Shown here piece after piece: positions 1 to 7,193 of a stretch of DNA of 39,567 bases; the stretch's first letter is position 1; every line of letters begins with the position of its first letter. This DNA is from an uncultured Prevotellaceae bacterium (GTDB taxonomy: Bacteria; Bacteroidota; Bacteroidia; Bacteroidales; Bacteroidaceae). Location of the stretch: positions 1 through 39,567 of the forward strand of contig CACXPX010000027.1 in NCBI GenBank assembly GCA_902769705.1, in the 5' to 3' direction. Position numbers and translations under genes: made by a program. Below the pieces are notes generated by a model, which did no database searches, was not told the origin of the DNA, and worked only from the letters and a program-made list of their open reading frames with translations.

Positions 1-242
1 TGGAATTGATGAATGTAGGCATCTTCCAACCCTGTCTCTTCTTTCAATTCACGCTTCGCACCTTGCAGAGCCGTCTCATCCATTCTCATGAATCCACCAG
101 GCAAAGCCCATTTTCCTTTGAATGGTTCAATACCCCGTTCTATAAGCAAGACATTGAGTTTGGTTCCGTCAAACCCGAATATCACGCAATCCGTGGTGAC
201 ACACGGATGCGGATACTTGTAATGATACTTTAGTTCTACCAT
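1..242 (-). CDS. NUDIX domain protein, N-terminal 80 residues (runs off the window)
   Basis: Minus-strand reading frame starting at ATG 242 and still open at base 1, so only the first 80 residues are visible. A complete NUDIX box (G-x5-E-x7-REUxEExGU) is present: Gly50, Glu56, Arg64-Glu65-Leu66, Glu68-Glu69, Gly71-Leu72, preceded by WALPGG. The family hydrolyses nucleoside diphosphates linked to another moiety, ADP-ribose among them. The stretch VIFGFDG..LNVLLIERG..PFKGKWALPGGF also resembles the N-terminal half of the Bacteroidetes NrtR/AraR-type regulators, which carry a C-terminal winged helix. That part lies outside the window, so hydrolase and regulator cannot be told apart. It starts 13 bp after an ADP-ribosylglycohydrolase remnant on the same strand, which fits an ADP-ribose-related pair. 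Confidence 0.85.
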   Translation of the reverse strand, partial: MVELKYHYKYPHPCVTTDCVIFGFDGTKLNVLLIERGIEPFKGKWALPGGFMRMDETALQGAKRELKEETGLEDAYIHQF

Positions 243-255
243 ATTATGTTTATCT

Positions 256-726
256 TTATTTCTGATCACAAACCTCGTTGAACCGGTCAATCACATCAAC
301 TAATGGCGGTTCAAGCCTGTCAAGACAATCTCCGAGGATATTTTCGGGAACCTCACAGACGGCAGCCGCAATACCGCCAGCAATGGCACCTTGCGTATCT
401 GCATCGCCACCGAGGCTTACCGCTTCTCTTATTATAGTTTCATATGTGAACTCTGTAGGAGTATTAATATATCTAAGCACACAATATATCGCCTCAGGAA
501 CCGAACCCTGACACGTCACATCAAAGTTATAGTCGCGCCGTATGGTCTCCCAGTTATTTCTCATCTTCTCTATGTCATAGAAGCAATACTTTTTCAGATA
601 GTCCTTGATCTTATGCTGTTCATTGTTCCTGAGTAGGAATATGCATGCAGCAACTGCCTGTGCGCCGATAATTCCCTCAGACAGCTCCGATAATTCCTTT
701 GTTTTGCATTCAGTTCGTCTAATAGT
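256..726 (-). pseudogene. ADP-ribosylglycohydrolase (DraG/ARH family) remnant, C-terminal part only
   Basis: An open frame of 156 codons, closed upstream by two consecutive TAA codons at 727-732, reads as the C-terminal half of an ADP-ribosylglycohydrolase. Visible family features are SEGIIGAQAVAACIFLLR (helix after the usual HNHPEG site), FDVTCQGSVPEAIYC, and the metal-binding motif SLGGDADTQGAIAGGIA near the C-terminus. The family removes ADP-ribose from arginine or releases it from other substrates, using two Mg2+ ions bound by conserved Asp residues from both halves. The N-terminal half with its own metal ligands is absent, and no matching sequence is seen in other frames up to 813. Inside the frame the first ATG is at 564, which would give 102 residues. 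I infer a decayed gene; a short functional derivative is the alternative. Confidence 0.68.
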
Positions 727-813
727 TTATTACAGGTTTTCTATTTTCAGTATAATGGCGATGGTTGCCATTTGCAAGAGTTTCGTATTGTTTTAACAAT
801 AAATTAACACTTC

Positions 814-1482
814 CTATGCAGCAACGGGCAGATCTTTAAAATCCGCCCCGTCCTGCATTTCCTTTATTCTCATCAAAACTCTCTTCTTTTTACTTTTCAC
901 ACTATTTCCATTCTTATAACCAACCCTTCTCGCGATTTCCTCCATTCTACATCCATCAACATAATAACTCTCCAAAATCATCCTATCCACTTCCTTCAAC
1001 ATATTCCAAACTCTTTCCAACTTCTCATATCTCTCATCTTCATTCATCTCCTCATCCATCACGTCAAAAAACTCCCCTATTCCACATTCATCATCATCAC
1101 TCATTCCAAACCCTCTTTCCATTATCCTATCCAAACTCTCAATATCCTCATTCACCTTCCTCAAATAATGCATCCCTATATTCCTACAAATCTTCATCAA
1201 ATAACCCACCAAACTCTCTTCCATCAATTTAAAATCCTTATCCATCATCTTTTCCCACAACACCAAACATCCATCATCATAAATCTCCTCCAAATCCTCA
1301 TACCTCAAACCTTTAAATTTTCCCATCAACCACATCATCACATTCTCCCTCTCATTTTCCACCACCTTATCAAACATAAGGCTACTCACACCCAGAAGCC
1401 TTCTCCTTTCCTCCTTCAGAGTCAACTTCTCAACTTCTTCTTCATAACCACTCACCTTAATTTTTACTACCATACCCTTCAT
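814..1482 (-). CDS. sigma-70 family (ECF-like) RNA polymerase sigma factor with cytosine-depleted coding strand
   Basis: 222-residue protein. Residues ~45-108 look like sigma region 2 (EDLEEIYDDGCLVLWEKM, then GYLMKICRNIGMHYLRK) and ~155-208 like region 4 with a helix-turn-helix (LKEVDRMILESYYVDG followed by MEEIARRVGYKNGNSVKSKKKRVLMRIKE). This is the ECF layout, with an acidic linker at ~110-152. It would direct RNA polymerase to a set of alternative promoters; no anti-sigma partner is adjacent. Base use is extreme: I count 19 C in 669 coding-strand nt and only 3 in the 420 nt at 961-1380 (CTT for L35, CAT for H105, GAC for D140). Residues 35-174 therefore contain no Pro, Thr, Gln or Ala. 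Neighbouring genes do not show this. A promoter box and two palindromes lie just upstream. Confidence 0.82.
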   Translation of the reverse strand: MKGMVVKIKVSGYEEEVEKLTLKEERRRLLGVSSLMFDKVVENERENVMMWLMGKFKGLRYEDLEEIYDDGCLVLWEKMMDKDFKLMEESLVGYLMKICRNIGMHYLRKVNEDIESLDRIMERGFGMSDDDECGIGEFFDVMDEEMNEDERYEKLERVWNMLKEVDRMILESYYVDGCRMEEIARRVGYKNGNSVKSKKKRVLMRIKEMQDGADFKDLPVAA

Positions 1483-1492
1483 TTTTTAATTA

Positions 1493-1567
1493 TTGCGTAA
1501 ATTTTACGCTGCAAAGATAATGCCAATAATTGAAACTTCCAAATTTTTCTGCGTATTTTTTACGCAA
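1493..1567 (-). promoter_or_regulatory. sigma-gene promoter with two mirrored GCGTA...TACGC palindromes
   Basis: A minus-strand TATCTTTG box (1512-1519; Bacteroidetes TAnnTTTG) puts transcription start near 1508, about 26 nt before ATG 1482. Palindrome TTGCGTAAATTTTACGC at 1493-1509 overlaps the expected start site. A second, GCGTATTTTTTACGCAA at 1551-1567, lies about 35-50 bp upstream of it. The second is close to the reverse complement of the first (13 of 17 bases), so the two face each other across the promoter with centres about 58 bp apart. This resembles a two-site operator, possibly autoregulatory; the binding protein is unknown. Confidence 0.55.
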
Positions 1568-1785
1568 TAGATTACTTTTTCTGCTATTTTGGTAATATAT
1601 ATGTCAAATTGTGGGTTTAAATGATAAAAATAGGAGACAAATTGGCACGAACTTATTCAGCAAACTAAAATAAATAGCGATAGCTTATTAACTCCTCTAT
1701 TTCTACTCCAGAAGTTTCTACCTTTTTTCATCTCTGTTTAATGTTTTTTAATACCAAATTCGTAGGAAACAAACGATAATGTTCT

Positions 1786-1793
1786 TATATTTG
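1786..1793 (+). promoter_or_regulatory. TAnnTTTG promoter box for the nuclease-like gene
   Basis: TATATTTG lies 52 bp before ATG 1846. It matches the Bacteroidetes -7 consensus and predicts a leader of roughly 50 nt. Confidence 0.5.
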
Positions 1794-1845
1794 TGAATTG
1801 ATAGTTAGCTGAGTCCCACATTATTTGCTATTGCAAAAAAAGACC

Positions 1846-2541
1846 ATGATACAAACTTATCCCGTCATATTACACCCAACTCCAGGAACTGCTGTTGTTC
1901 AACCCCAAAAGGTGCTGGAGGGGAAGAACAAGAAGAAAGGCCCTTCGGAACTGGTCTCTATGGCTCGTGTCTTCAGATGTGGCATCAAGAACATCGGCGA
2001 GGATGTATGCATCAGCCTGAATGGTCATCGTTACGAACCCGATTTGGTCTATTGGAATGGAAACATTTGTATTGACATTGAAATCGATGAACCCTATTCT
2101 GGATCAGGTCACCCCACCCATTATCTGAAGGCTGACGGCTCGAATATAGACGCCGAGCGCAACCAGCGTTTCCTTGATGCAGGATGGTATGTCGTTCGCT
2201 TTTCCGAACAACAAATGTTCTGCCACACAAAGGCATGTATGAAGGAATTGTTCAAGTTGTTATTAGAGGCTGGCGCAGTGAATGAAATACCCAAGAAACT
2301 AACCGATGCCCCCAACCTCGAACCCGTTTCTCGTTGGAACGAAGGTGACTCTCGCGAGATGAAACGCAAAAACTTCCGGCCATCATACCTCGGTTTCGAC
2401 CCCGTGAGAACCACTTTCGGAGGAACCCTTCTATGCATCTCATTGCTAGTGCCCATCGCGTGGCAATCCATTTGGGATAGCCGCGTGAGGAAAGAGATGT
2501 TCTCGCAATTAGGCAATTACGTTCGGTTTCTCATACGATAG
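1846..2541 (+). CDS. predicted PD-(D/E)XK nuclease-like protein (DUF559/Vsr-like core) with a C-terminal hydrophobic segment
   Basis: 231 residues from ATG 1846; an in-frame TTG at 1825 is less likely because it lies close to the predicted promoter. Residues ~64-122 follow the pattern of DUF559/Vsr-like endonuclease folds: a Pro-Asp (D66) before a strand, then CIDIEIDEPY with E79 and D81 as candidate metal ligands, then DAERNQRFLDAGWYVVRFSE (D102, R105, W114, R118). In those families this core cleaves DNA. No helix-turn-helix or methylase partner is seen. Residues ~191-210 (GGTLLCISLLVPIAWQSIW) are hydrophobic enough to span a membrane, which is odd for a nuclease. The assignment rests on motif spacing alone; substrate and activity are unknown. 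It has its own promoter box and is followed by a small membrane ORF on the same strand. Confidence 0.6.
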   Translation: MIQTYPVILHPTPGTAVVQPQKVLEGKNKKKGPSELVSMARVFRCGIKNIGEDVCISLNGHRYEPDLVYWNGNICIDIEIDEPYSGSGHPTHYLKADGSNIDAERNQRFLDAGWYVVRFSEQQMFCHTKACMKELFKLLLEAGAVNEIPKKLTDAPNLEPVSRWNEGDSREMKRKNFRPSYLGFDPVRTTFGGTLLCISLLVPIAWQSIWDSRVRKEMFSQLGNYVRFLIR

Positions 2542-2610
2542 TATAACAATTGATCTGGAAAAGAGACTTTGAGTTATCATATAATCATTTAGCAAAAACA
2601 ATAGAATGGC

Positions 2611-2787
2611 ATGTTTATCGTGATTTTGTTAATATTAATCATTATCGTCCTATTTTTCGGATTCGCATTTTATGCCATCGGCTATGGGATGGACAACAAA
2701 TTTTCGAAGTGTGATGAAGAAATGTTTCGGAATAGTAGCGAACTTCCTCCTGTGGATTGCCCGCAAGACGAATCTGACTTACAATGA
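2611..2787 (+). CDS. small single-pass membrane protein, 58 residues
   Basis: ATG 2611 to TGA 2785-2787. The protein has an N-terminal hydrophobic helix (residues ~2-25, rich in Ile, Leu, Val, Phe) followed by a polar, acidic tail with three Cys and a PPVDCPQDESD-like end. It lies 69 bp after the nuclease-like gene on the same strand and may be cotranscribed. An upstream ATG at 2606 is closed after five codons. I do not recognise a family. The clear topology and reasonable codon use argue for a real small gene; chance is the alternative. Confidence 0.45.
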   Translation: MFIVILLILIIIVLFFGFAFYAIGYGMDNKFSKCDEEMFRNSSELPPVDCPQDESDLQ

Positions 2788-2960
2788 AGTTAACACCATG
2801 TATATTATGAACTGATTCCGCTAAGCTTTAAATTGTAGCAATGATTCCCGCGATGGGTACAATTTATTATCTGTAGATTGTTTTTTGAAAACAAAAATTC
2901 AATTTACATACACTATTATTGCGCTATCTACTTGTTAATTAATATTTTAGCTCGTTTATA

Positions 2961-3291
2961 ACATACACTAAACCTACACTTATCATACACTAAACATACA
3001 TTTTACCTACACTAAACATACACAAGGTGTTTTCTGTGTTCTATATTCTTGCTTCCTGTTCGATAGATGCATGTTCTAAGGTCGTCAGAGATATGCTTTG
3101 AGGGTGTCAAATGTATGCTTTGAGCTTGTTAGATGTATGCTCTGAGCGTATTAGAAGCATGCTCTGAGCGTGTAAGATGAAGGAAGGTGTTTGGTGTATG
3201 TTTAGTGTATGTTTAGTGTATGTTTAGTGTATGTACAAATTATTGGGAACACCTTTGTTTTATGGGAATCCCAAGAATTTAGTGTATGTTT
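2961..3291. repeat. inverted arrays of an 11-bp unit flanking a 22-bp array
   Basis: On the right, TGTATGTTTAG repeats with an exact 11-bp period at 3195-3233 (three full units plus a part), with another copy near 3279-3291. On the left, its reverse complement CTAAACATACA recurs at 2984-3000 and 3007-3023, with a diverged copy near 2967. The two sets face each other around the 22-bp array at 3065-3174, so a transcript could form a long imperfect stem. No gene was found between 2788 and 3357. Confidence 0.85.
3065..3174 (+). repeat. 22-bp tandem array, five units (locus 1)
   Basis: Five consecutive 22-bp units starting at 3065, 3087, 3109, 3131 and 3153, followed by a degenerate sixth. Typical units begin AGATG or AAATG, carry ATGCT at unit positions 7-11, TGAG at 13-16 and end in TGTC, TGTT or similar. 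There are no insertions or deletions between units. Phase and ending match the arrays at 7344, 25246 and 37572. Confidence 0.9.
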
Positions 3292-3357
3292 ATCTTTTTA
3301 TGTTGTAATTAAATTTTTACTTAAAGCAATCAATCTGCTTTACATTGGACAGATTAC

Positions 3358-3495
3358 TTATTGCTTTCTAAGTTGCTCGTTTATATAATCAAGTTCGCCT
3401 TTAGAGGAAGCGCTCTTCTTTGGAACGAAACGCTTCCTCCTAAGGAGCCAGTCCTGAAACCGGACCACATCATTACAAAACTTGAAAAGCCACAT
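3358..3495 (-). CDS. possible 45-residue basic protein at the end of the TPR/Sel1 gene run
   Basis: ATG 3495 to TAA 3358-3360, starting 29 bp after the stop of the TPR-like gene on the same strand. The product starts MWLFKFCNDVVRFQDWLL, then has a basic stretch (RRKRFVPKKSASSK) and ends in a charged helix. An internal inverted repeat (GAGGAAGCG at 3404-3412 with CGCTTCCTC at 3431-3439) overlaps the codons. No family is recognised. Position and spacing favour a real small gene; a chance frame is possible. Confidence 0.35.
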   Translation of the reverse strand: MWLFKFCNDVVRFQDWLLRRKRFVPKKSASSKGELDYINEQLRKQ

Positions 3496-3524
3496 GATGA
3501 CGATTTAATCTGAAGGGAATTAGC

Positions 3525-4400
3525 TTATCGAAATATTTTCCACAAATACCTTTTTATTCTCTTGACAATACCACCTTTCTTTTTGCGTGAACCGGATTTC
3601 CTTTTGTGGCGGGATCGCGATTTTGAGGAAGGGGCTGGCTCTACAACTGGTTCTAGCTCTTTTTCAGTGACTGGAGTAGCTCCTAATGGAACTTCCTCAC
3701 CAGAGTCCGTTTCAGGAAGAAAGGATTTAGCATCAGATTGCCAAACACCCTTACGCTTTGATGCTTTTTTGATAAGTTGCATGCCTTCGTCCTCCCGACC
3801 TTGATAATAGAGTAGTCTTCCGCGTACAAAAGTTGATAGCAGGTCGATGTCAATATATTCGTTTATTTCAGAGATGAAATCATCATTCTTATTTTCAATC
3901 GCCTTCAATACTAATACACCAACTGGATCATACTTCCGATTATCTGCAGTAAGAAGGACGGAACAAACCTCTAATGCCCGGTCATAATCACCTGTGAGGT
4001 AGAAGTATCTTGCTTGAATTGGGGCAAAGGGGTGAATGTCCATGGGGAAAGATGCATATTCGTGACCGTCTGGCAATTCGTATTCAATGACATAATTGTA
4101 TATTTTGTCATTGGATTTCACCAACTCTAATAGTTCTGCATTCTTTTCCGCGTTATCAAAGAGATCTTCAAACAGATCTGCTTGCTCTTCAAGGTTGCTA
4201 TCACATTCTTCTATATAAAAGGCAACAGATTTTAGAAAATACTCAATAGTTTTTGTATTGTCATCACATTGGCTATAGAAGTAATACAACTCTAAATCCC
4301 TTACATCAGCATCAACATTCTCCATGAGCAATGCTTCTGCTTCATATTTTCGCCCGGCATCATACAATGCTTTGGCTTCTTTTGATACTTGTTCATCCAT
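3525..4400 (-). CDS. TPR-like helical-repeat protein with a strongly basic C-terminal tail
   Basis: 291 residues, no signal peptide. Residues 1-~215 are helical and TPR-like, for example AKALYDAGRKYEAEALLMEN, ARYFYLTGDYDRALEVCSVLL and VRGRLLYYQGREDEGMQLIKKA, a pattern used for protein-protein contacts. Residues ~225-260 are a low-complexity Glu/Pro/Ser linker. The last ~35 residues are rich in Lys and Arg (SRSRHKRKSGSRKKKGG, then KRIKRYLWKIFR), which could bind nucleic acid or an acidic membrane surface. It starts 31 bp after the Sel1-repeat gene on the same strand and is probably cotranscribed with it. The cellular role is unknown. Confidence 0.7.
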   Translation of the reverse strand: MDEQVSKEAKALYDAGRKYEAEALLMENVDADVRDLELYYFYSQCDDNTKTIEYFLKSVAFYIEECDSNLEEQADLFEDLFDNAEKNAELLELVKSNDKIYNYVIEYELPDGHEYASFPMDIHPFAPIQARYFYLTGDYDRALEVCSVLLTADNRKYDPVGVLVLKAIENKNDDFISEINEYIDIDLLSTFVRGRLLYYQGREDEGMQLIKKASKRKGVWQSDAKSFLPETDSGEEVPLGATPVTEKELEPVVEPAPSSKSRSRHKRKSGSRKKKGGIVKRIKRYLWKIFR

Positions 4401-4431
4401 ATTGTCTCTCTATAATTAGTTGATTATGATG

Positions 4432-5736
4432 CTATGCAGGTGTAATTGTAAATCTTACGTTACCAAGTCCCTGGCTTTCTTCTGCAATCTTTTGGTATTT
4501 CTTAGCTTCTTGTGGGTTGTAATAATCCCCATTCTCATTACCATAAATATGTGCAAGGATCTGAGCTATTTTAGTAGTGAACCTGTCTTTTAATTCCAAA
4601 CCATCCTTAAGCATGGCTATAGCTTTATTCATGTCTTTGAATTCGTCTCCCACTTGCCCTAAATAAATAGTTCCGAGATGCAACATGGCGCATTGCACCC
4701 ACTGGGTATTCCAGTTGAAACCTGGTTGAGCATGATTCTTCTCCAAGATGTTATTCAACCACTTGATTGCCTCAGGAACATTGTTCTCACAGCCAGAGCC
4801 ATCAAGGTAACATTCAGCGACACAGATCCTACCATAGTCATTTCCTCCTTTTGCTGAATTTAGGTAGTATTGGTAAGCTTGTACATATTCTTTTCTATCT
4901 GTACAGAGTTTACCTAATTCGCTCAATGCGGCTGCATTCCCATGACTTGCGGCAAAAGTCCATAAGTCTTCCGCGACTTCCATATTTGCTTTAACGCCAT
5001 ATCCATAATAGTAATCTCTGCCTAACTCATGCATGCCATTCATGTCGCCAAAAGCTGCGGACGCAACCATTAACTCATATGATTGGTCATACTTCTGATT
5101 GTGCCATAAAAACACCCCAAGCTGATAGAAAGCATTCCCATCTCCGGATTGGGCTTTTTCACAGATATGGCGTATTTCTTTGCTATAATTAGCAAGGCCA
5201 TTGAGGAAACTATTCACTTCACCGTCGCTTTTCAGGTCTTTTTCGAATGCAATTCGGAAGATTTTCATGGCTTTCTCAACACTCTTCTCACATCCGAAAC
5301 CATTCAGGTACATGTCACCTAAGTGAAAACACGCGGGGGGGTAACCATTATCGTATCCTATATGGAAGATTTTCATGGCTTTCTCAACACTCTTCTCACA
5401 TCCGAAACCATTCAGGTACATGTCACCTAAGTGTAAACACGCGGGAGTGTAACCATTATCCAAAGCCTTTTGAGTAAGAGATAAGATCTCTTCTGCTTTC
5501 GAGCCGTCCTCATCATTTTGTTCTAAAAGCAGTGCTTGTTCGAAATAGGCTAGTCCAAAACCATTTTTTGCTGACTCTTTTAGCCATTTGTCTGCTTCAG
5601 TGAGATTCAGTTCTGTCCCTTGAGCATTATAATAATATCTTGAAACAATATATTGAGCTTCAGCGTCACCCTGTTGGGCAAGAAGGAGCTGCTTTTCAAA
5701 CTCCTTTTTTTCTTTTGATTTAAATAATCCAAACAT
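4432..5736 (-). CDS. Sel1-like repeat protein
   Basis: 434 residues, cytoplasmic, made almost entirely of ~36-residue Sel1-like repeats (pattern A...LG..Y..G.G...D...A...), for example CLHLGDMYLNGFGCEKSVE, MHELGRDYYYGYGVKANME, RICVAECYLDGSGCENNVPEA and CAMLHLGTIYLGQVGDE. Such solenoids act as adaptors and are common in Bacteroidetes. Two repeats at about residues 100-165 are almost identical in both protein and DNA, showing a recent one-unit duplication. The gene heads a minus-strand run with the TPR-like gene, 91 bp downstream of the gene ending at 5828. I saw no clear TAnnTTTG box in that gap, so readthrough is possible. Confidence 0.88.
   Translation of the reverse strand: MFGLFKSKEKKEFEKQLLLAQQGDAEAQYIVSRYYYNAQGTELNLTEADKWLKESAKNGFGLAYFEQALLLEQNDEDGSKAEEILSLTQKALDNGYTPACLHLGDMYLNGFGCEKSVEKAMKIFHIGYDNGYPPACFHLGDMYLNGFGCEKSVEKAMKIFRIAFEKDLKSDGEVNSFLNGLANYSKEIRHICEKAQSGDGNAFYQLGVFLWHNQKYDQSYELMVASAAFGDMNGMHELGRDYYYGYGVKANMEVAEDLWTFAASHGNAAALSELGKLCTDRKEYVQAYQYYLNSAKGGNDYGRICVAECYLDGSGCENNVPEAIKWLNNILEKNHAQPGFNWNTQWVQCAMLHLGTIYLGQVGDEFKDMNKAIAMLKDGLELKDRFTTKIAQILAHIYGNENGDYYNPQEAKKYQKIAEESQGLGNVRFTITPA
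5258..5451 (-). repeat. 108-bp tandem duplication inside the Sel1-repeat gene
   Basis: About 86 bp at 5258-5343 recurs at 5366-5451, offset by exactly 108 bp (36 codons, one Sel1 unit). Only a few bases differ, including a G7 run at 5335-5341 that is interrupted in the other copy. The frame is kept. Confidence 0.92.
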
Positions 5737-5827
5737 AGTTGTTGTTAGTTATTAAGTTAATAATGACGAGATCTTTACGTTAGTTTGTATTCGAAAAGAA
5801 GAATGCATGTAGGCTGGTAGTCTTTTT

Positions 5828-7045
5828 CTATCTCCTGACATTCGTCCTCATGGCCAACGCCGTGGCTTCGCCGACAAGGAACAGTTCTGCGATGTTGTAA
5901 TGGCGCATGCCTTTCTGCTTTTTTGTACCTCCGGCAATCTCGGCGGTACGGAGCATCTGGTAGCGGAACTCCCAGTCTTCAAAATAGGTAGCTGCACCGA
6001 TGGCAAAGGCCGTACCTCCTGCGCTCAGTCCTTTGATGATAAGACCGGCATCGCCAGGAGCGGGTTTGAATTCCGGAGATTTTTTCAAATCTTCCTGTAC
6101 GCCACAGACCTTTTTCCCCATGAACGTGACTTCCTTTCGCATCACTTTGCACATCTTGTCGTATTGCTCGCGAGCCAGCTGCTCGTCTACCATCGTCAGG
6201 TAGGAGCAGATAAGTGCTGTGTGGGAACCTCTGATTATCATTCCCTTCTGATACCTGCTTTCTCCAGGCAATGTGCCTGCCAGCAGACCGGTGTTTCTGT
6301 GCGTCCACTTAGTACGTGCATTCTGCACCCATGCCGCAATCGTATCGGCATACTTGTCACCAAAGAAAAGGGAATAGTTCTTGAGCGCCACAAGTGTCAC
6401 CAGCATGTCAGGCAACCAAATCTGCTTACGGGGGAAACTGAGCAGGTTCAGGTCGTACTTGCTTTCGTGCATCCTTCTGACCAAAGTTTCACACAACGTG
6501 TGATAGAGGTTGTCGTAGCGGTCGTCACCTCCTGCAAGCTTGTAATTGCTGATCATCCAAGCCAGGATGCTTAGGTAGGTCATATGGCTCTTCGGACCAT
6601 TCAGCGTCTCCATGGCATCTTCTTTCCATTGCATGGTGTCGTATTCGCGAATGATGGGGGTGTTCACGAGCTCAATCATTTTTGCGATGAGTCCCGGACA
6701 CTCGTCTTTTTTTTCAGGATATAGATAGCTGATGTTTGCCAGTGCATGTGAAAGCATCGAACAGCAATAAATGGCCCACTCGCCCTGATATTCACGGCCG
6801 ATCATCGAGGGGGCTTTGTTCACCAATGTCTCAGGGTCATTGACTACGATGGTTTTGACCAACCAGTTGGCCCGTTCCAGGATGTCCTGCTTTTCGGCCT
6901 CCCAGTCTATATGGTCGGGGGTTGCCGTTACATTACTTTCATCGCCTTTTACTAAACTTCCCATCACCGATGGTAAAAGGGAAGCGGCGGAAAACATGTC
7001 CTTTAAGGAATGCTTGTTGAGCAGTTGAGATAATCTAGGCTTCAT
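5828..7045 (-). CDS. conserved hypothetical, possible alpha/alpha-toroid (linalool dehydratase/isomerase-like)
   Basis: 405 residues, no signal peptide. The body consists of amphipathic helices with Gly-rich turns, such as HMTYLSILAWMISNYKLAGG, PDMLVTLVALKNYSLFFGDKY, IIRGSHTALICSYL and DAGLIIKGLSAGGTAFAIGA, as expected of an (alpha/alpha)6 barrel. The order of these blocks (a GDDRYD-like turn after the second helix pair, a W-x-PD-x-L segment, an RGS segment in the middle) reminds me of the linalool dehydratase/isomerase domain family, but this is a weak recollection without a search. A minus-strand TATATTTG box at 7072-7079 gives it its own promoter with a ~25-nt leader. It is upstream of, and co-directional with, the Sel1/TPR pair. 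Confidence 0.5.
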   Translation of the reverse strand: MKPRLSQLLNKHSLKDMFSAASLLPSVMGSLVKGDESNVTATPDHIDWEAEKQDILERANWLVKTIVVNDPETLVNKAPSMIGREYQGEWAIYCCSMLSHALANISYLYPEKKDECPGLIAKMIELVNTPIIREYDTMQWKEDAMETLNGPKSHMTYLSILAWMISNYKLAGGDDRYDNLYHTLCETLVRRMHESKYDLNLLSFPRKQIWLPDMLVTLVALKNYSLFFGDKYADTIAAWVQNARTKWTHRNTGLLAGTLPGESRYQKGMIIRGSHTALICSYLTMVDEQLAREQYDKMCKVMRKEVTFMGKKVCGVQEDLKKSPEFKPAPGDAGLIIKGLSAGGTAFAIGAATYFEDWEFRYQMLRTAEIAGGTKKQKGMRHYNIAELFLVGEATALAMRTNVRR

Positions 7046-7071
7046 GTTAATAGAATGTTAGGTTTACGATG

Positions 7072-7079
7072 CAAATATA
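7072..7079 (-). promoter_or_regulatory. TAnnTTTG box upstream of the gene at 7045
   Basis: Minus-strand TATATTTG, 26 bp before the start codon. Confidence 0.55.
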
Positions 7080-7193
7080 TGAATTTATTTTTAGAAAAAT
7101 AAAAAAAAGCGACACTTTTTGGGGGTAATATCCCATTCCTTGCATTTTTAATGCTAAGGAGTATTTCCCATTCTGTCAAGAACGTATTAAGAA

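Noticed and set aside
814-1482. C loss in the sigma gene through simple deaminase hypermutation
   Set aside because: C-to-T change should raise T on the coding strand, but G is the enriched base and the reading frame is intact.
1168-1500. plus-strand ORF rich in His, Thr and Ile
   Set aside because: A consequence of the G-free plus strand opposite the sigma gene; it has no start signals or family match.
3065-3174. 22-bp arrays as CRISPR arrays
   Set aside because: Units are contiguous with no spacers, repeats are diverged and no cas gene is present.
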